Shown: piece by piece, positions 1 to 8,977 of the stretch
Layout of the letters: the number at the start of each line of letters is the position of its first letter
How positions within the stretch are numbered: position 1 is the stretch's first letter
Origin: JAIXWP01 sp964428835
GTDB lineage: Bacteria; Bacteroidota; Bacteroidia; Flavobacteriales_D; Sanyastnellaceae
Direction: 5' to 3'
Assembly: GCA_964428835.1 (NCBI GenBank)
Contig: CAYRZQ010000020.1
Location: 1-64,000 of the forward strand
Length of the DNA stretch: 64,000 bases
Position numbers and translations under genes: made by a program
The notes under the pieces: model-generated
Databases searched by the model: none
Seen by the model: the letters and a program-made list of their open reading frames with translations, nothing else
Told to the model about the DNA's origin: nothing

Positions 1-1
1 C

Positions 2-925
2 ATCAATACCATTATTGCCCACCACCCCATTGTTTTTTCAGGATTAAAGCGCCTTACAGGCAAAAATTATATTGAGCGTGTGGTGATGAAGGCCATCAAA
101 CATGATTTGAATCTCATTTCCTATCATACCAATTTGGACAATGTGATAGATGGGGTGAATCGCAAGATGTGTGAGCGATTGGGCCTAACGAATCTGCGTA
201 TCCTCGATCCGAAAAAAGAAATGCTGTGCAAACTGATCGTGTTCGCACCGCAGAGCCACGCCGCTCAGGTGCGACAGGCGATGTTTGATGCAGGAGCTGG
301 ACATATTGGAAATTACAGCGAATGTAGCTTCAATACCGCTGGCAATGGCACTTTCAAGGGGAATGAAAACAGTAAAGGCTTTGTAGGTGAACCCAATAAG
401 CTGCACGTTGAGCCGGAGGAAAAGGTTGAAGTTATTCTGCCAAAATACAAATTGAATCACGTAGTAAGAGCCATGAAATCGGTGCATCCCTATGAGGAAG
501 TGGCGCATGATATCATTCCACTTTTGAATGCCTGGCAGGAAGTGGGTAGCGGAATGGTGGGCGAATGGGCTGAGGAGATGGAAATGGGCGAAGCATTGGC
601 AACTATCAAAAAAGCCTTCGGAGCGGGGGTCGTTCGCTACACCCATTCGAAGCATGAAAAAGTGAGGACAGTGGCGCTATGCGGCGGCAGCGGCAGCTTT
701 TTACTACCCCAAGCTATTCAGTCGGGGGCACAAATATTTGTGAGCTCTGACTTCAAATACCACCAGTTTTTTGATGGTGAAGACAAGATCACCATAGCGG
801 ATATTGGACATTTTGAAGGTGAACAATACACAATTGCGCTTATAAGTGATTGGTTCGCAGAAAAATTTCCTACTTTCGCAACCCACAAAACCGGGGTGGT
901 TACCAATCCCATTAACTATCTCTGA
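2..925 (+). CDS. Nif3-like dinuclear metal centre protein, 5' end cut by window
   Basis: The frame is already open at position 2, so the true start lies outside the window. The visible part opens with IIAHHPIVFSGLK, the N-terminal metal-binding stretch of the Nif3/YbgI (DUF34) family, and continues with SYHTNLDN, which carries another metal-ligand region. The middle third resembles the inserted PII-like domain found in longer bacterial members, and the C-terminal half has VALCGGSGSFLLP and SSDFKYHQF, both family blocks. Members form toroidal hexamers holding two metals per subunit; some were named GTP cyclohydrolase I type 2, but the physiological reaction is unsettled. The next gene starts 4 bp after the stop, an arrangement I recall as common in flavobacteria. 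Confidence 0.88.
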   Translation: MNTIIAHHPIVFSGLKRLTGKNYIERVVMKAIKHDLNLISYHTNLDNVIDGVNRKMCERLGLTNLRILDPKKEMLCKLIVFAPQSHAAQVRQAMFDAGAGHIGNYSECSFNTAGNGTFKGNENSKGFVGEPNKLHVEPEEKVEVILPKYKLNHVVRAMKSVHPYEEVAHDIIPLLNAWQEVGSGMVGEWAEEMEMGEALATIKKAFGAGVVRYTHSKHEKVRTVALCGGSGSFLLPQAIQSGAQIFVSSDFKYHQFFDGEDKITIADIGHFEGEQYTIALISDWFAEKFPTFATHKTGVVTNPINYL

Positions 926-929
926 AACT

Positions 930-2750
930 ATGGCGAAGAAACCAGTTAAAACTGCTTCTGCAAAGGCGAAACCCGCTGCCAAGCCTGCAAAAGGCAAGGC
1001 TGCGCCGTCGAAGTCATCGAAAGCAGTCACCAAAAAAGCCCCAGCGAAGAAAGCGCCTGCAAAGGCTGCTTCAAAGGCTAAGCCTGCTCCTACAAAGAAA
1101 GTAGCAGCACCGAAAAAGCCTGTCGCTAAAAAAACAGCATTAGTGAAGAAAGCAACTCCAGCGAAAGCTGCACCCAAATCAACCAAAGCCGCACCAGCGA
1201 AGAAGGCTGCACCAGCTAAAAAAGCTGCACCAGCGAAGAAGGCAGCGCCAGCGAAAAAGGCAGCACCTGCAAAGAAGGTAGTGGCGAAAAAAGCTGTCGT
1301 TAAGAAGGCTGCACCTGCGAAAAAAGCAGCGCCAGCGAAGAAGGCAGCGCCAGCTAAACCAGCTCCGAAGGCCACAAAAGCAGCTCCAGCTAAGCCAAGC
1401 AAGCCAGCTCCAAAAGCACCCGCAAAACCTGCTGCGAAGCCTACCAAGGCAGCACCAGCGAAGCCAGCAGCTAAAAATACCAAGCCCGCTCCGGCAAAGC
1501 CCGCAGCAAAACCTGTAAAGGCAGCGCCAGCGAAGTCAGAGCCAAAAGCAAAAGTTAGCAAGCCAGAGCCGGTAAAAAAGCCTGAAGCTCCAAAGGTGGA
1601 GGCTAAAAAAGTGGAAGAAAAGCCTGTTGCAAAACCTGCAGCTCCGGCTCCAAAGAAAGAAGAGGCAAAGCCTGCGGCTCCAGCTCCAAAGGCAGCGGAA
1701 GCTCCGAAAAAAGAACTTCCGAAAAAAGAAGTAAAGGCTGAAGTGAAGCCAGCTGCTCCAGCAGTACCCGCGGCACCTCCCGCCCCAAAGCCCGTGGCTA
1801 ATCCGGTATATAGTCCTCCCGGACCTGATGGAAAGCCCGGTATCAAATTCGCGCCAATCGCGAAACTCGAAAGACCAGTAGAAAAAGATAAACCAACAAA
1901 TAAGGAAGCAATAGACGACATGGCAAGTAAAACTTCACCGCGTCTCGCCTTCATGGAAGGCGATGATGCTAAAAAAGGAGTAACAGTAGAAGACAAACTC
2001 CGCGCATTGTATGACATTCAATTGATCGATTCACGCATCGACAAAATCCACGCTATGCGCGGTGAACTACCACTAGAAGTGCAAGATCTAGAGGATGAAG
2101 TGGCAGGACTTGAGACACGTATCAGCAATTTCAAAGCAGATACAGAAGGACTTGAAAACAACATCAATGAGAAGAAGCAAGGCATCAAAGATGCTGAAGC
2201 GCTTATCAAGAAGTACAAAGAGCAACTCAACAATGTGAAAAACAATCGTGAGTTTGAATCTTTGAATAAAGAAATCGAATTCCAGGAATTAGAAATTCAA
2301 TTGCACGAAAAACGCATTCGCGAATTCAAGGCGCAATTGACACAGAAGTCTGAATTGCTTGCCAGCGCTGAACAAAAACTCAGCGAGCGTCAAAACGACT
2401 TGAACGTGAAGAAGGCAGAGTTGAATGAAATCATTTCTGAAACAGAGAAGGAAGAGAAATTCTTGTTGAAGAAAAGTGATGAAGCAAAAGCCTTGATTGA
2501 TCAGCGTTTGTTGGATGCCTATGAGCGCATCCGCGGTGGCGCACAAAACGGACTTGCAGTGGTGCCGATTGAAAGAGAAGCGAGTGCTGGTTCTTTCATC
2601 CAAATCCCACCACAAAAGCAAATGGACGTAGCCGCTCGCAAGAAAGTGATTGTGGACGAGCATAGCGGACGTATCCTTGTGGATGGCGACCTCGCTCGTG
2701 AAGAACAAGAAAAAATCGATTCTTTGCTCGCTAAAGAATTAGGAAAATAA
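930..2750 (+). CDS. CdsZ/COG1579-type coiled-coil protein with long histone-H1-like N-terminal tail
   Basis: The 606-residue product has two parts. Residues 1 to about 300 are almost only Lys, Ala and Pro (PAKKA and APAK repeats), like histone H1-type DNA-binding tails. From about residue 331 (ATG at 1920) comes a coiled-coil region, then a C-terminal block with IPPQ and GRIL motifs, matching the C4-type zinc ribbon family (COG1579). The four cysteines expected around these motifs are absent: the positions read ASAGS and DEHSG. ATG 930 is chosen because it follows the Nif3-like stop by 4 bp; the longer frame would overlap that gene. An internal start at 1920 would give a normal-length family member. 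Likely co-transcribed with the upstream gene. The tail DNA is a minisatellite that could change length. Confidence 0.8.
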   Translation: MAKKPVKTASAKAKPAAKPAKGKAAPSKSSKAVTKKAPAKKAPAKAASKAKPAPTKKVAAPKKPVAKKTALVKKATPAKAAPKSTKAAPAKKAAPAKKAAPAKKAAPAKKAAPAKKVVAKKAVVKKAAPAKKAAPAKKAAPAKPAPKATKAAPAKPSKPAPKAPAKPAAKPTKAAPAKPAAKNTKPAPAKPAAKPVKAAPAKSEPKAKVSKPEPVKKPEAPKVEAKKVEEKPVAKPAAPAPKKEEAKPAAPAPKAAEAPKKELPKKEVKAEVKPAAPAVPAAPPAPKPVANPVYSPPGPDGKPGIKFAPIAKLERPVEKDKPTNKEAIDDMASKTSPRLAFMEGDDAKKGVTVEDKLRALYDIQLIDSRIDKIHAMRGELPLEVQDLEDEVAGLETRISNFKADTEGLENNINEKKQGIKDAEALIKKYKEQLNNVKNNREFESLNKEIEFQELEIQLHEKRIREFKAQLTQKSELLASAEQKLSERQNDLNVKKAELNEIISETEKEEKFLLKKSDEAKALIDQRLLDAYERIRGGAQNGLAVVPIEREASAGSFIQIPPQKQMDVAARKKVIVDEHSGRILVDGDLAREEQEKIDSLLAKELGK

Positions 2751-2767
2751 CCGTTCCCGATAAATAG

Positions 2768-2797
2768 AAAAAGCCGCCCTTCGAGGCGGTTTTTTTA
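2768..2797. terminator. Bidirectional intrinsic terminator
   Basis: A hairpin with stem GCCGCC/GGCGGT and a short loop lies between an A-run and a T-run, so it can work on both strands. It sits 18 bp after the coiled-coil gene and overlaps the last codon of the opposing ATPase gene. Confidence 0.8.
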
Positions 2798-3949
2798 TGC
2801 GATACTTTTCCAGCTCAATAGCTCACCATTGGTGCGGGATTGATTGACAAGACCTGTATGAACAAGTGTTTTACTAGAGATTGGAGTGCTACTGATATTT
2901 TGCAAATAATCCATGCCTTTGAACATATCAGACTTGATAGTTTCTGTGGCCTTTATCTCCAAAAGTTCAAGCCCTTGACTCGACTGCCACAACAAGTCTA
3001 CCTCATGTTCTGCTTGATCTCTCCAGAAGTAAAAATCGCGCATTCGATTTTGGTGAAAATTTGACTTTACCATTTCATTAATGATAAAATTTTCAAATAG
3101 ATTTCCTTTGTAGGGGCTTGTTTTTAAAGAATATGCATTTTCAATTTTCAATAAAAAAGAAACAAGACCAGTATCGTAAAAGTAAAGCTTGGGACTCTTG
3201 GTAATGCGCTTATTGAAGTTTTGATGAAAGGGTGGTAGCAGGTATACCACATAACTTGTTTCTAGCACCGAAAGCCAAGATTTTGCCGTTGGTTGCGAGA
3301 TTCCACACTCTATAGCAAGACTATTCAAGTTGAGCAATTGTCCAACCCGACCAGCGCAAAGGGCAATAAACTTTCTAAATAAAGATAGGTCTTTGACATT
3401 CACAAGCTCTGTCAGATCGCGTTCGATATAGGTTTGAATGTAATTGGAATAAAATACTTTAGAAGGAATATCACGATCGTAAAGTCCAGGATAACTTCCT
3501 TTCACAACAACATCTGCATAATCATCGCTCAACCAATTCACTGATTGAAGCTCGGTAATATCAAAAGGCAACAATTTAAAAAGCGCCACACGGCCTGCGA
3601 GGCTTTGTGTAATACGCTGTATGAGTTGAAAATTTTGAGAACCTGAAAGTATGTACTGTCCCATCAATTGATCCTCATCCACTTTCGTCTGCAAGTAAGA
3701 AAATAGCTCCGGCACGCGCTGAACTTCGTCAAGAATAACCCACCGATCGAATTGTTTTAGAAATCCATTCGGATCTTCTAAAGCAAAGTTTCGGACATCG
3801 GGATTTTCCAAACTTACATAAGTATAATCCGGGTATTGGTTTTTGAGAAATGTTGTTTTTCCCGACTGACGAGGTCCAGTTAACGCGATAATCGGGTATT
3901 TTGAGCGACACTCCTCAATCGATGTATATATCCGTCTTAAGACACTCAT
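2795..3949 (-). CDS. AAA+ ATPase of the DUF4143 family
   Basis: A 384-residue protein with Walker A GPRQSGKTT near residues 25-33 and Walker B WVILDEVQR, then a winged-helix-like middle and a C-terminal DUF4143 half with the family block YFYDTGL. A late segment (HEVDLLW, LELLEIK) resembles a degenerate PD-(D/E)xK fold, as usual in this family. These ATPases are widespread in Bacteroidota; their role is not settled, and links to toxin-antitoxin or mobile loci have been suggested. The start at 3949 (MSVLRR) is preferred over the longer frame from 3979 because a TAnnTTTG promoter box lies at 3969-3976, which would put the longer start upstream of transcription. Convergent with the preceding gene and shares its terminator. 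Confidence 0.85.
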   Translation of the reverse strand: MSVLRRIYTSIEECRSKYPIIALTGPRQSGKTTFLKNQYPDYTYVSLENPDVRNFALEDPNGFLKQFDRWVILDEVQRVPELFSYLQTKVDEDQLMGQYILSGSQNFQLIQRITQSLAGRVALFKLLPFDITELQSVNWLSDDYADVVVKGSYPGLYDRDIPSKVFYSNYIQTYIERDLTELVNVKDLSLFRKFIALCAGRVGQLLNLNSLAIECGISQPTAKSWLSVLETSYVVYLLPPFHQNFNKRITKSPKLYFYDTGLVSFLLKIENAYSLKTSPYKGNLFENFIINEMVKSNFHQNRMRDFYFWRDQAEHEVDLLWQSSQGLELLEIKATETIKSDMFKGMDYLQNISSTPISSKTLVHTGLVNQSRTNGELLSWKSIA

Positions 3950-3968
3950 TTTATGATTGTTAATAAAA

Positions 3969-3976
3969 CAAATATA
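3969..3976 (-). promoter_or_regulatory. Bacteroidota -7 promoter box of the ATPase gene
   Basis: On the - strand this reads TATATTTG, a match to TAnnTTTG. It lies 20 bp upstream of the chosen start codon. No clear -33 TTTG is visible; the place is taken by the 22-bp repeats at 3984-4060. Confidence 0.5.
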
Positions 3977-3983
3977 CAACTAA

Positions 3984-4060
3984 TTTTGAAATTTCAGCCC
4001 TCCAACTTTGAAATTTCATGGCTTCAGTTTTGAAATTTCAGGACTTCAACTTTGAAGTTG
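3984..4060. repeat. 22-bp direct repeats carrying the palindrome GAAATTTC
   Basis: Three copies of GAAATTTCA start at 3988, 4010 and 4032, and a diverged fourth (GAAGTTG) at 4054: an exact 22-bp period, about two helical turns. The block lies directly upstream of the ATPase -7 box, where operators or activator sites would be expected. It may be a regulator binding array; the protein is unknown. Confidence 0.6.
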
Positions 4061-4108
4061 TCGGCTGATAACAAGGAAAACTCAACTCCGAAAAGACAGC
4101 CCCATCAT

Positions 4109-4232
4109 CCTATTACCCTATTATCCTATTACCCTATTATCCTATTACCCTATTACCCTATTATCCTATTATCCTATTACCCTATTATCCTATTACCCTA
4201 TTACCCTATTACCCTATTATCCTATTACCCTA
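4109..4232. repeat. Octamer tandem array CCTATTAY
   Basis: About 15 consecutive 8-bp units, CCTATTAC or CCTATTAT in irregular order. The + strand has no stop codon in any frame; the - strand (GTAATAGG, ATAATAGG) has stops in every frame. The final codons and the stop of the helical-repeat gene on the - strand lie inside the array. Confidence 0.95.
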
Positions 4233-5715
4233 CTTTCCCCCCTGCCCACGCCTCGAAGTCAAAGTACTTAAATACGATTTCGTTTTCTGGTTCTGATTTC
4301 AAAGCCTTGAGTTCTTTGTGGAATGCTGTGAATTGCTTTTTGCGTTCTGCCTCGGATTGATTGCGGATGATTTTTTTGAAATATTCTATAATCACTTTTT
4401 CCATCGGGAAGTCGCGCTCGCGCTTCTGTAAGTAGCGACTGGTGGACTTAATGGTGTATTCCAGCAAATCATAATTTCCCAATTCGAAGTGAATGGCGAG
4501 ATTGAAAAGGCGCGCGTAACTATATAAGTCTTGACGCAAATTATTCTCGTTGTCGTTGAGCACTTTATTGATCCAAGAAAGGGCTTTATTGTAGTGACCA
4601 GCTCCGAAGTAGATGTATGCAAATTGATAGAAGAACATGAGTTCTTGTTCCTTGTGCAACTTGCCTTGGAAATCGCTGAGTTGCTTCATGATTTCTTCCG
4701 CTGCCTGCACACCGCGGTCGAAATCGTTGAGGTGATGATACAATTCCAATTCTGCAAGACCTGCATTCTTAAAGATACTTACCTGCACATCGATGTGTTG
4801 GAATCCATCTTTCTCTTCAAATGAGCGCATCGCCGCTACCAATTCGTTCGCTTGATCAAATTGTTTTTGGTCGAGCAAACATGTAATCATATTGGAAAGC
4901 GTGCGTATGTATCGTTTCGATAGGTCGGAGCGCAAATGATCGGCCTCATCGAGAATGGTTTTTACACGCGTAAATTTCTCCAACGCTGTCGCATAATCAC
5001 CGTTGGCCATGTTGCAAAAGCCTTGTGTATAATAACAAATGGTGGCAGCACGCTTTGATAAAGCCGTGTTCTTTCCCTTAATGAGCGGGTGATTCACGAT
5101 TTCATCTACGATGGCTCTATTCTCTTCCGTGCGCACATAGCCACCGCTGCGGAAGACATAATTGATTTTAGAATAAAGGACATGATACTCCGCAAGATTG
5201 CGCAGCTTGTCGATGACAGTCTTCTCCTCTTCTATCAACGCATCGATGTCCAGGCTGAACTCACCATCCTCAAATGCCTCTTCCAAGAGGGTTTTCTCCC
5301 AATTGATCAATTCAAAATGGTAGTAAAACTTCTCATATTTAATCGCCATCTTTTTGGCGCGCGCAAGAAATTTGCGGCACTCGTCGAAGAGGGCTTTGTT
5401 GAATAAGATCTCAATATTTTTTATCTCTTGCTTGAGAATGCTCGAGATGCTCGTGTCGCTGTAATAGCTGCGCAGTGCCTTTAAAATCAATTTGTACAAA
5501 TGATTTTTTTCACTGGGCAAATGTTTGATGAAGCGTTCGCCATCGAAAGTCTTCTTGATGGCCTCTTCATCGTATTCATCCATCTTGTCGATGCAATCGA
5601 AAAGGCGGACATAGTTTTTGTCACCGCTTTGGAGAGCGCTTTGCAATTTGAAAAAACGCTTCTCACTCTTAGTGAGGGATTTAATCAAATCAAAAAGTTC
5701 GTTGCTTGGTTTCAT
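4225..5715 (-). CDS. Helical-repeat (TPR-like) protein of unknown function
   Basis: A 496-residue soluble protein with no signal peptide. It opens with a conserved-looking N-terminus (ELFDLIKSLTKSEKRFFK) and is predicted almost wholly alpha-helical, with repeated helix pairs of TPR character in the C-terminal two thirds (for instance FYQFAYIYFGAGHYNKALSWI). I recall similar lengthy hypothetical proteins in marine Bacteroidota but no function. The last two codons (Val-Gly) and the TAA stop come from the octamer array, so the present C-terminus may be set by repeat invasion. A TAnnTTTG box lies upstream at 5733-5740. Confidence 0.8.
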   Translation of the reverse strand: MKPSNELFDLIKSLTKSEKRFFKLQSALQSGDKNYVRLFDCIDKMDEYDEEAIKKTFDGERFIKHLPSEKNHLYKLILKALRSYYSDTSISSILKQEIKNIEILFNKALFDECRKFLARAKKMAIKYEKFYYHFELINWEKTLLEEAFEDGEFSLDIDALIEEEKTVIDKLRNLAEYHVLYSKINYVFRSGGYVRTEENRAIVDEIVNHPLIKGKNTALSKRAATICYYTQGFCNMANGDYATALEKFTRVKTILDEADHLRSDLSKRYIRTLSNMITCLLDQKQFDQANELVAAMRSFEEKDGFQHIDVQVSIFKNAGLAELELYHHLNDFDRGVQAAEEIMKQLSDFQGKLHKEQELMFFYQFAYIYFGAGHYNKALSWINKVLNDNENNLRQDLYSYARLFNLAIHFELGNYDLLEYTIKSTSRYLQKRERDFPMEKVIIEYFKKIIRNQSEAERKKQFTAFHKELKALKSEPENEIVFKYFDFEAWAGGKVG

Positions 5716-5732
5716 GGCTTATTTTAGGAATC

Positions 5733-5740
5733 CAAAGATA
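5733..5740 (-). promoter_or_regulatory. Bacteroidota -7 promoter box of the helical-repeat gene
   Basis: On the - strand this reads TATCTTTG (TAnnTTTG), 18 bp upstream of the ATG at 5715. The -33 element is not clear. Confidence 0.45.
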
Positions 5741-5822
5741 AGAATACCAATAGGATTTCTAAAACCCTACTCGTTTAATTTTCTTTTTGGCTACATTGGA
5801 CACAACTTTTCCGTCCACGCTT

Positions 5823-8255
5823 ATGCGCCTTATACTACTTATTATCCTTTGCCTATCAAGTACTATCGCTTTGTCACAAGCGCGATGTGCGCACAAACAC
5901 GAGCGCAACCTGCGGGTGATGAATCAATATGATGATCCGACCAATGCTCGCTCGGATTCCTTCGATGTGGTGCTAACGGCCATAAGTTTGGATGTCACCC
6001 AAATGCAGCAAAGTAATTTACGGGGGCATTGCACACATACCGTAGAACCTCTTCTTTCGAGTAGCGATCGAATATTGTTTGACCTCGCCCCTTCACTCAT
6101 CGTGGATAGTGTTAAAGTCAACGGAACACTGGTTTCTTGGGAACATCTAGACCACCATGTGCATGTTTTGTTTGGTGTGGCTGGCCAGCCTGCCGAAACA
6201 TTTATCGTTGAAATTGGATACCATGGAAATCCTCCCGTGGACAACAGCTTTGGAGGCCTATACAATGTTTCAGGATACATTTTCAACCTCGGAGTGGGCT
6301 TCAATGCTGATCCACACAACTTTGGCCGAGCATGGTTTCCTTGTTTTGACAGCTTTGTAGAGCGCGCATCTCATGAGGTTTCTGTGCTCACCAATAATGG
6401 CCGCACCGCTTACTGCGGCGGGCTTCGCACGAATGTCGAAACCGTTGGTCAAGATTCATTACGCACCACATGGTTTTTGCAAGAACCCATCCCCTCCTAC
6501 CTTGTGAGCGTCGCCGTGAGTAATTACACCCACGTAGAATGGGAATACGAGACCTCCGAAGGAAATAGTATTCCTGTTTATCTCACCTCAAGACCAGCTG
6601 ATACGACTGCCTTCAAATTGAGTATGTCCACACTGTTGCCTTGGATACAACAAGGGGAAGAACTGTTCGGCCCCTACAAGTGGCCGCGCGTGGGCTTTGT
6701 AGCAGTGCCATTCAATGGCGGTGCGATGGAACATGCTACAAATATTGCCTATCCCCTTTTCGCTATTGATGGAACACTCAACTATGAAACATTGATGGCG
6801 CATGAGTTATCACACCATTGGTGGGGCGATTTGGTGACGTGCAGCACAGCAGAAGATATGTGGCTCAATGAAGGCTGGGCCAGCTATTGTGAAGCGCTTT
6901 ATATCGAACAGCAATATGGCAGGCAGGCGTACATCGACTATGTGATGGCCAATCATAAATCAGTGCTTACCTCTGCACATATCAGTGATGGCGGGCGCTA
7001 TCCCGTGAGCGGTGTGCCACATGAAGCCGTGTACGGTGCTCACGTTTACAACAAGGGCGCATCCATACTTCATAATATTCGCAGTATGATGGGTGATGAT
7101 GCTTTCTTCAATGCATCGCGCGACTTCCTTGCTACATATTCTTTTCAGCCTGTGTCCTCTGAGGATATGAAAAACTTTTATCAAAGCTATACATCCGTTG
7201 ATCTCACGGCCGTTTTTCAATCATGGGTTTACTCGCCTGGTTATCCCAATATTCGAATTAAGAATATCGAGAATTCCGGGGCACAAACGATAGTGACCCT
7301 TGAACAAATGGGACACTACAGCGATGCCGTTTACACAGGTTTTCCCATGACTATAAAAACCATCACCGACTGGGGAACAAGCGCCTCTTCTGAAGCTGTT
7401 TTTCAGGCGGATATAACTGATGAAGAATTGCAGTTTACCATTGATGAAAACGTCAATTTGAATGACACTAGAATCATTTTGAATCCCAACAATGAAATTC
7501 TACACGCCAATCTACCAGAAGAAAAAGTAATTCTGAACACAGGAACTTTCTTCTTCAATTACGCCGAAGCAACTGTGAATATTGCGAATATGGCCGGAGC
7601 TGACAGTTTGTTGATCCGAGTAGAAAATCACTGGGCAGCGGCAGCAATTCCAAATGAGATTCCTCTCACAGACATTGTTGTTTCCAACGATCGCTGGTGG
7701 TCGGTAGATGGACTTGGCGATTTGCCTGTCCACAATGCAAGGCTGACAATGCGTTTCTTCGGAAACTCTACTTCACAAACCTATTACGATCCATTGTTCT
7801 TTGCACCGCTTTTCAATTCTACATTCAACGAAACCAATCTGCGTGTGTACTACAGAAGAAATGGTGCCGAGCCTTGGGTAGAATGGGGAGATTATGTGAT
7901 TGAAACCCTTGGCAGTCCAAACAATTGGAATGGTCGCGTACAAATCAACAACGCTGTGGACGGAGAGTATTGCTGGGGCATTCAAACGGGAATTATCAAT
8001 ACAGAAGAAATTGTACCGAACGTACATTCGGTTTCCGTTTATACCAGTCCAGATGCTCGTTTGCACATGGTTACAGAAAATTCAAAAGGCACATTCACCA
8101 TCTATGATGTGCTTGGAAAACAAATCGATGCGATTCCTGTGCAGCAGCGACATACCAATTTGGATATGAATGCTTGGGCAGCGGGAACATATTTGGTGGT
8201 TTATAGTTTTAACGACATTGTCCAAACCTTTCACATCAGCAAACACCAGCGATGA
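5823..8255 (+). CDS. Secreted M1-family metallopeptidase with C-terminal sorting-type domain
   Basis: An 810-residue exported aminopeptidase-like protein. The start at 5823 gives a clean signal peptide (MRLILLIILCLSSTIALSQA); a longer frame from 5787 would bury it. The zinc site is HELSH at about residues 327-331 with the third ligand in WLNEGWA near residue 350. The substrate-amine motif is GAMEH at about 300-304, where classic M1 enzymes have GAMEN. The last 70-80 residues (TFTIYDVLGK, AGTYLVVY) look like a type A type IX secretion sorting domain, so the enzyme is probably exported and surface-bound or released. Its stop overlaps the start of the next gene (ATGA). Confidence 0.92.
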   Translation: MRLILLIILCLSSTIALSQARCAHKHERNLRVMNQYDDPTNARSDSFDVVLTAISLDVTQMQQSNLRGHCTHTVEPLLSSSDRILFDLAPSLIVDSVKVNGTLVSWEHLDHHVHVLFGVAGQPAETFIVEIGYHGNPPVDNSFGGLYNVSGYIFNLGVGFNADPHNFGRAWFPCFDSFVERASHEVSVLTNNGRTAYCGGLRTNVETVGQDSLRTTWFLQEPIPSYLVSVAVSNYTHVEWEYETSEGNSIPVYLTSRPADTTAFKLSMSTLLPWIQQGEELFGPYKWPRVGFVAVPFNGGAMEHATNIAYPLFAIDGTLNYETLMAHELSHHWWGDLVTCSTAEDMWLNEGWASYCEALYIEQQYGRQAYIDYVMANHKSVLTSAHISDGGRYPVSGVPHEAVYGAHVYNKGASILHNIRSMMGDDAFFNASRDFLATYSFQPVSSEDMKNFYQSYTSVDLTAVFQSWVYSPGYPNIRIKNIENSGAQTIVTLEQMGHYSDAVYTGFPMTIKTITDWGTSASSEAVFQADITDEELQFTIDENVNLNDTRIILNPNNEILHANLPEEKVILNTGTFFFNYAEATVNIANMAGADSLLIRVENHWAAAAIPNEIPLTDIVVSNDRWWSVDGLGDLPVHNARLTMRFFGNSTSQTYYDPLFFAPLFNSTFNETNLRVYYRRNGAEPWVEWGDYVIETLGSPNNWNGRVQINNAVDGEYCWGIQTGIINTEEIVPNVHSVSVYTSPDARLHMVTENSKGTFTIYDVLGKQIDAIPVQQRHTNLDMNAWAAGTYLVVYSFNDIVQTFHISKHQR

Positions 8256-8977
8256 ATACCATACAGACCAGCGGCAGACACCTTTGGCTATTTGTTTTTT
8301 TAGCCGGATTATTTATCACCAACGCCGTTACCGCAGAATTGATTTCCAACAAACTCGTTGAGATCCCATTTTCATTCAATCTATTCGGAAAAGAATTCGG
8401 GCCATTCGTGACCATCATCGGCATTCTTCCTTGGCCGATTGTGTTTTTGCTCACCGACTTGCTAAATGAGTTTTATGGTAAAAAGGCCGTGCAGCGTTTG
8501 TCGTGGATTACTTCCATTTTGATTGCCTATTGTTTTATCATCGTATTGTTTGCCTTGAATATTCCCGCCAAACAAATACCTGGCGCGGATCTCACGACAG
8601 ATGCGGAGTTCAATAAAGTGTTTGGACAAGCGCCTTGGATCATAGTGGGTAGCATTGCAGCGTTCTTGTTTTCACAATTGATGGATGCCACATTATTTCA
8701 ATGGATAAAAAACAAAACCGGCAATCGCATGATCTGGTTGCGCAGCACCGGAAGTACGGTGGTGTCGCAAATGGTGGACAGTTACATCGTCTTGTACATT
8801 GGATTTGTATTGCCTGGAAAAATGAATTGGTCGGACTATATGACCATAGCACCGACCAATTACATACTAAAACTTATCATCGCAATATCGCTTACACCGC
8901 TTATTTATCTAGGGCATTATGTAGTTCGTAGATATTTGAGTTCTGCGAATAAAACCCCAGAAATCATTCAAGCTTAA
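8252..8977 (+). CDS. Queuosine precursor transporter (YhhQ/VUT family)
   Basis: A 241-residue membrane protein with about six transmembrane segments. Blocks FITNAVTAELISNKL, WPIVFLLTDLLNEFYG and the charged-polar helix LRSTGSTVVSQMVDSYIVLYIGF are typical of the VUT_1/DUF165 family, which imports queuosine precursors (preQ0/preQ1) for tRNA modification. Start ATG overlaps the stop of the M1 peptidase by 4 bp, so translation is probably coupled, though the two functions are unrelated. Its TAA stop shares bases with the convergent TAA of the pirin gene. Confidence 0.9.
   Translation: MNTIQTSGRHLWLFVFLAGLFITNAVTAELISNKLVEIPFSFNLFGKEFGPFVTIIGILPWPIVFLLTDLLNEFYGKKAVQRLSWITSILIAYCFIIVLFALNIPAKQIPGADLTTDAEFNKVFGQAPWIIVGSIAAFLFSQLMDATLFQWIKNKTGNRMIWLRSTGSTVVSQMVDSYIVLYIGFVLPGKMNWSDYMTIAPTNYILKLIIAISLTPLIYLGHYVVRRYLSSANKTPEIIQA

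Noticed and set aside
704..2017. Long open frame on the - strand (437 codons) opposite the Lys/Ala-rich gene
   Set aside because: It is the antisense of the PAKKA repeats, giving only Ala, Gly and Phe runs; the + strand has the recognisable domain and the operon context.
4109..4232. CRISPR-like array
   Set aside because: Units are 8 bp with no unique spacers, and no cas gene is in the window.
4052..4360. Frame with Tyr-Tyr-Pro-Ile-Leu-Leu repeats
   Set aside because: The stop-free strand of the octamer array; it overlaps the end of the helical-repeat gene on the other strand.
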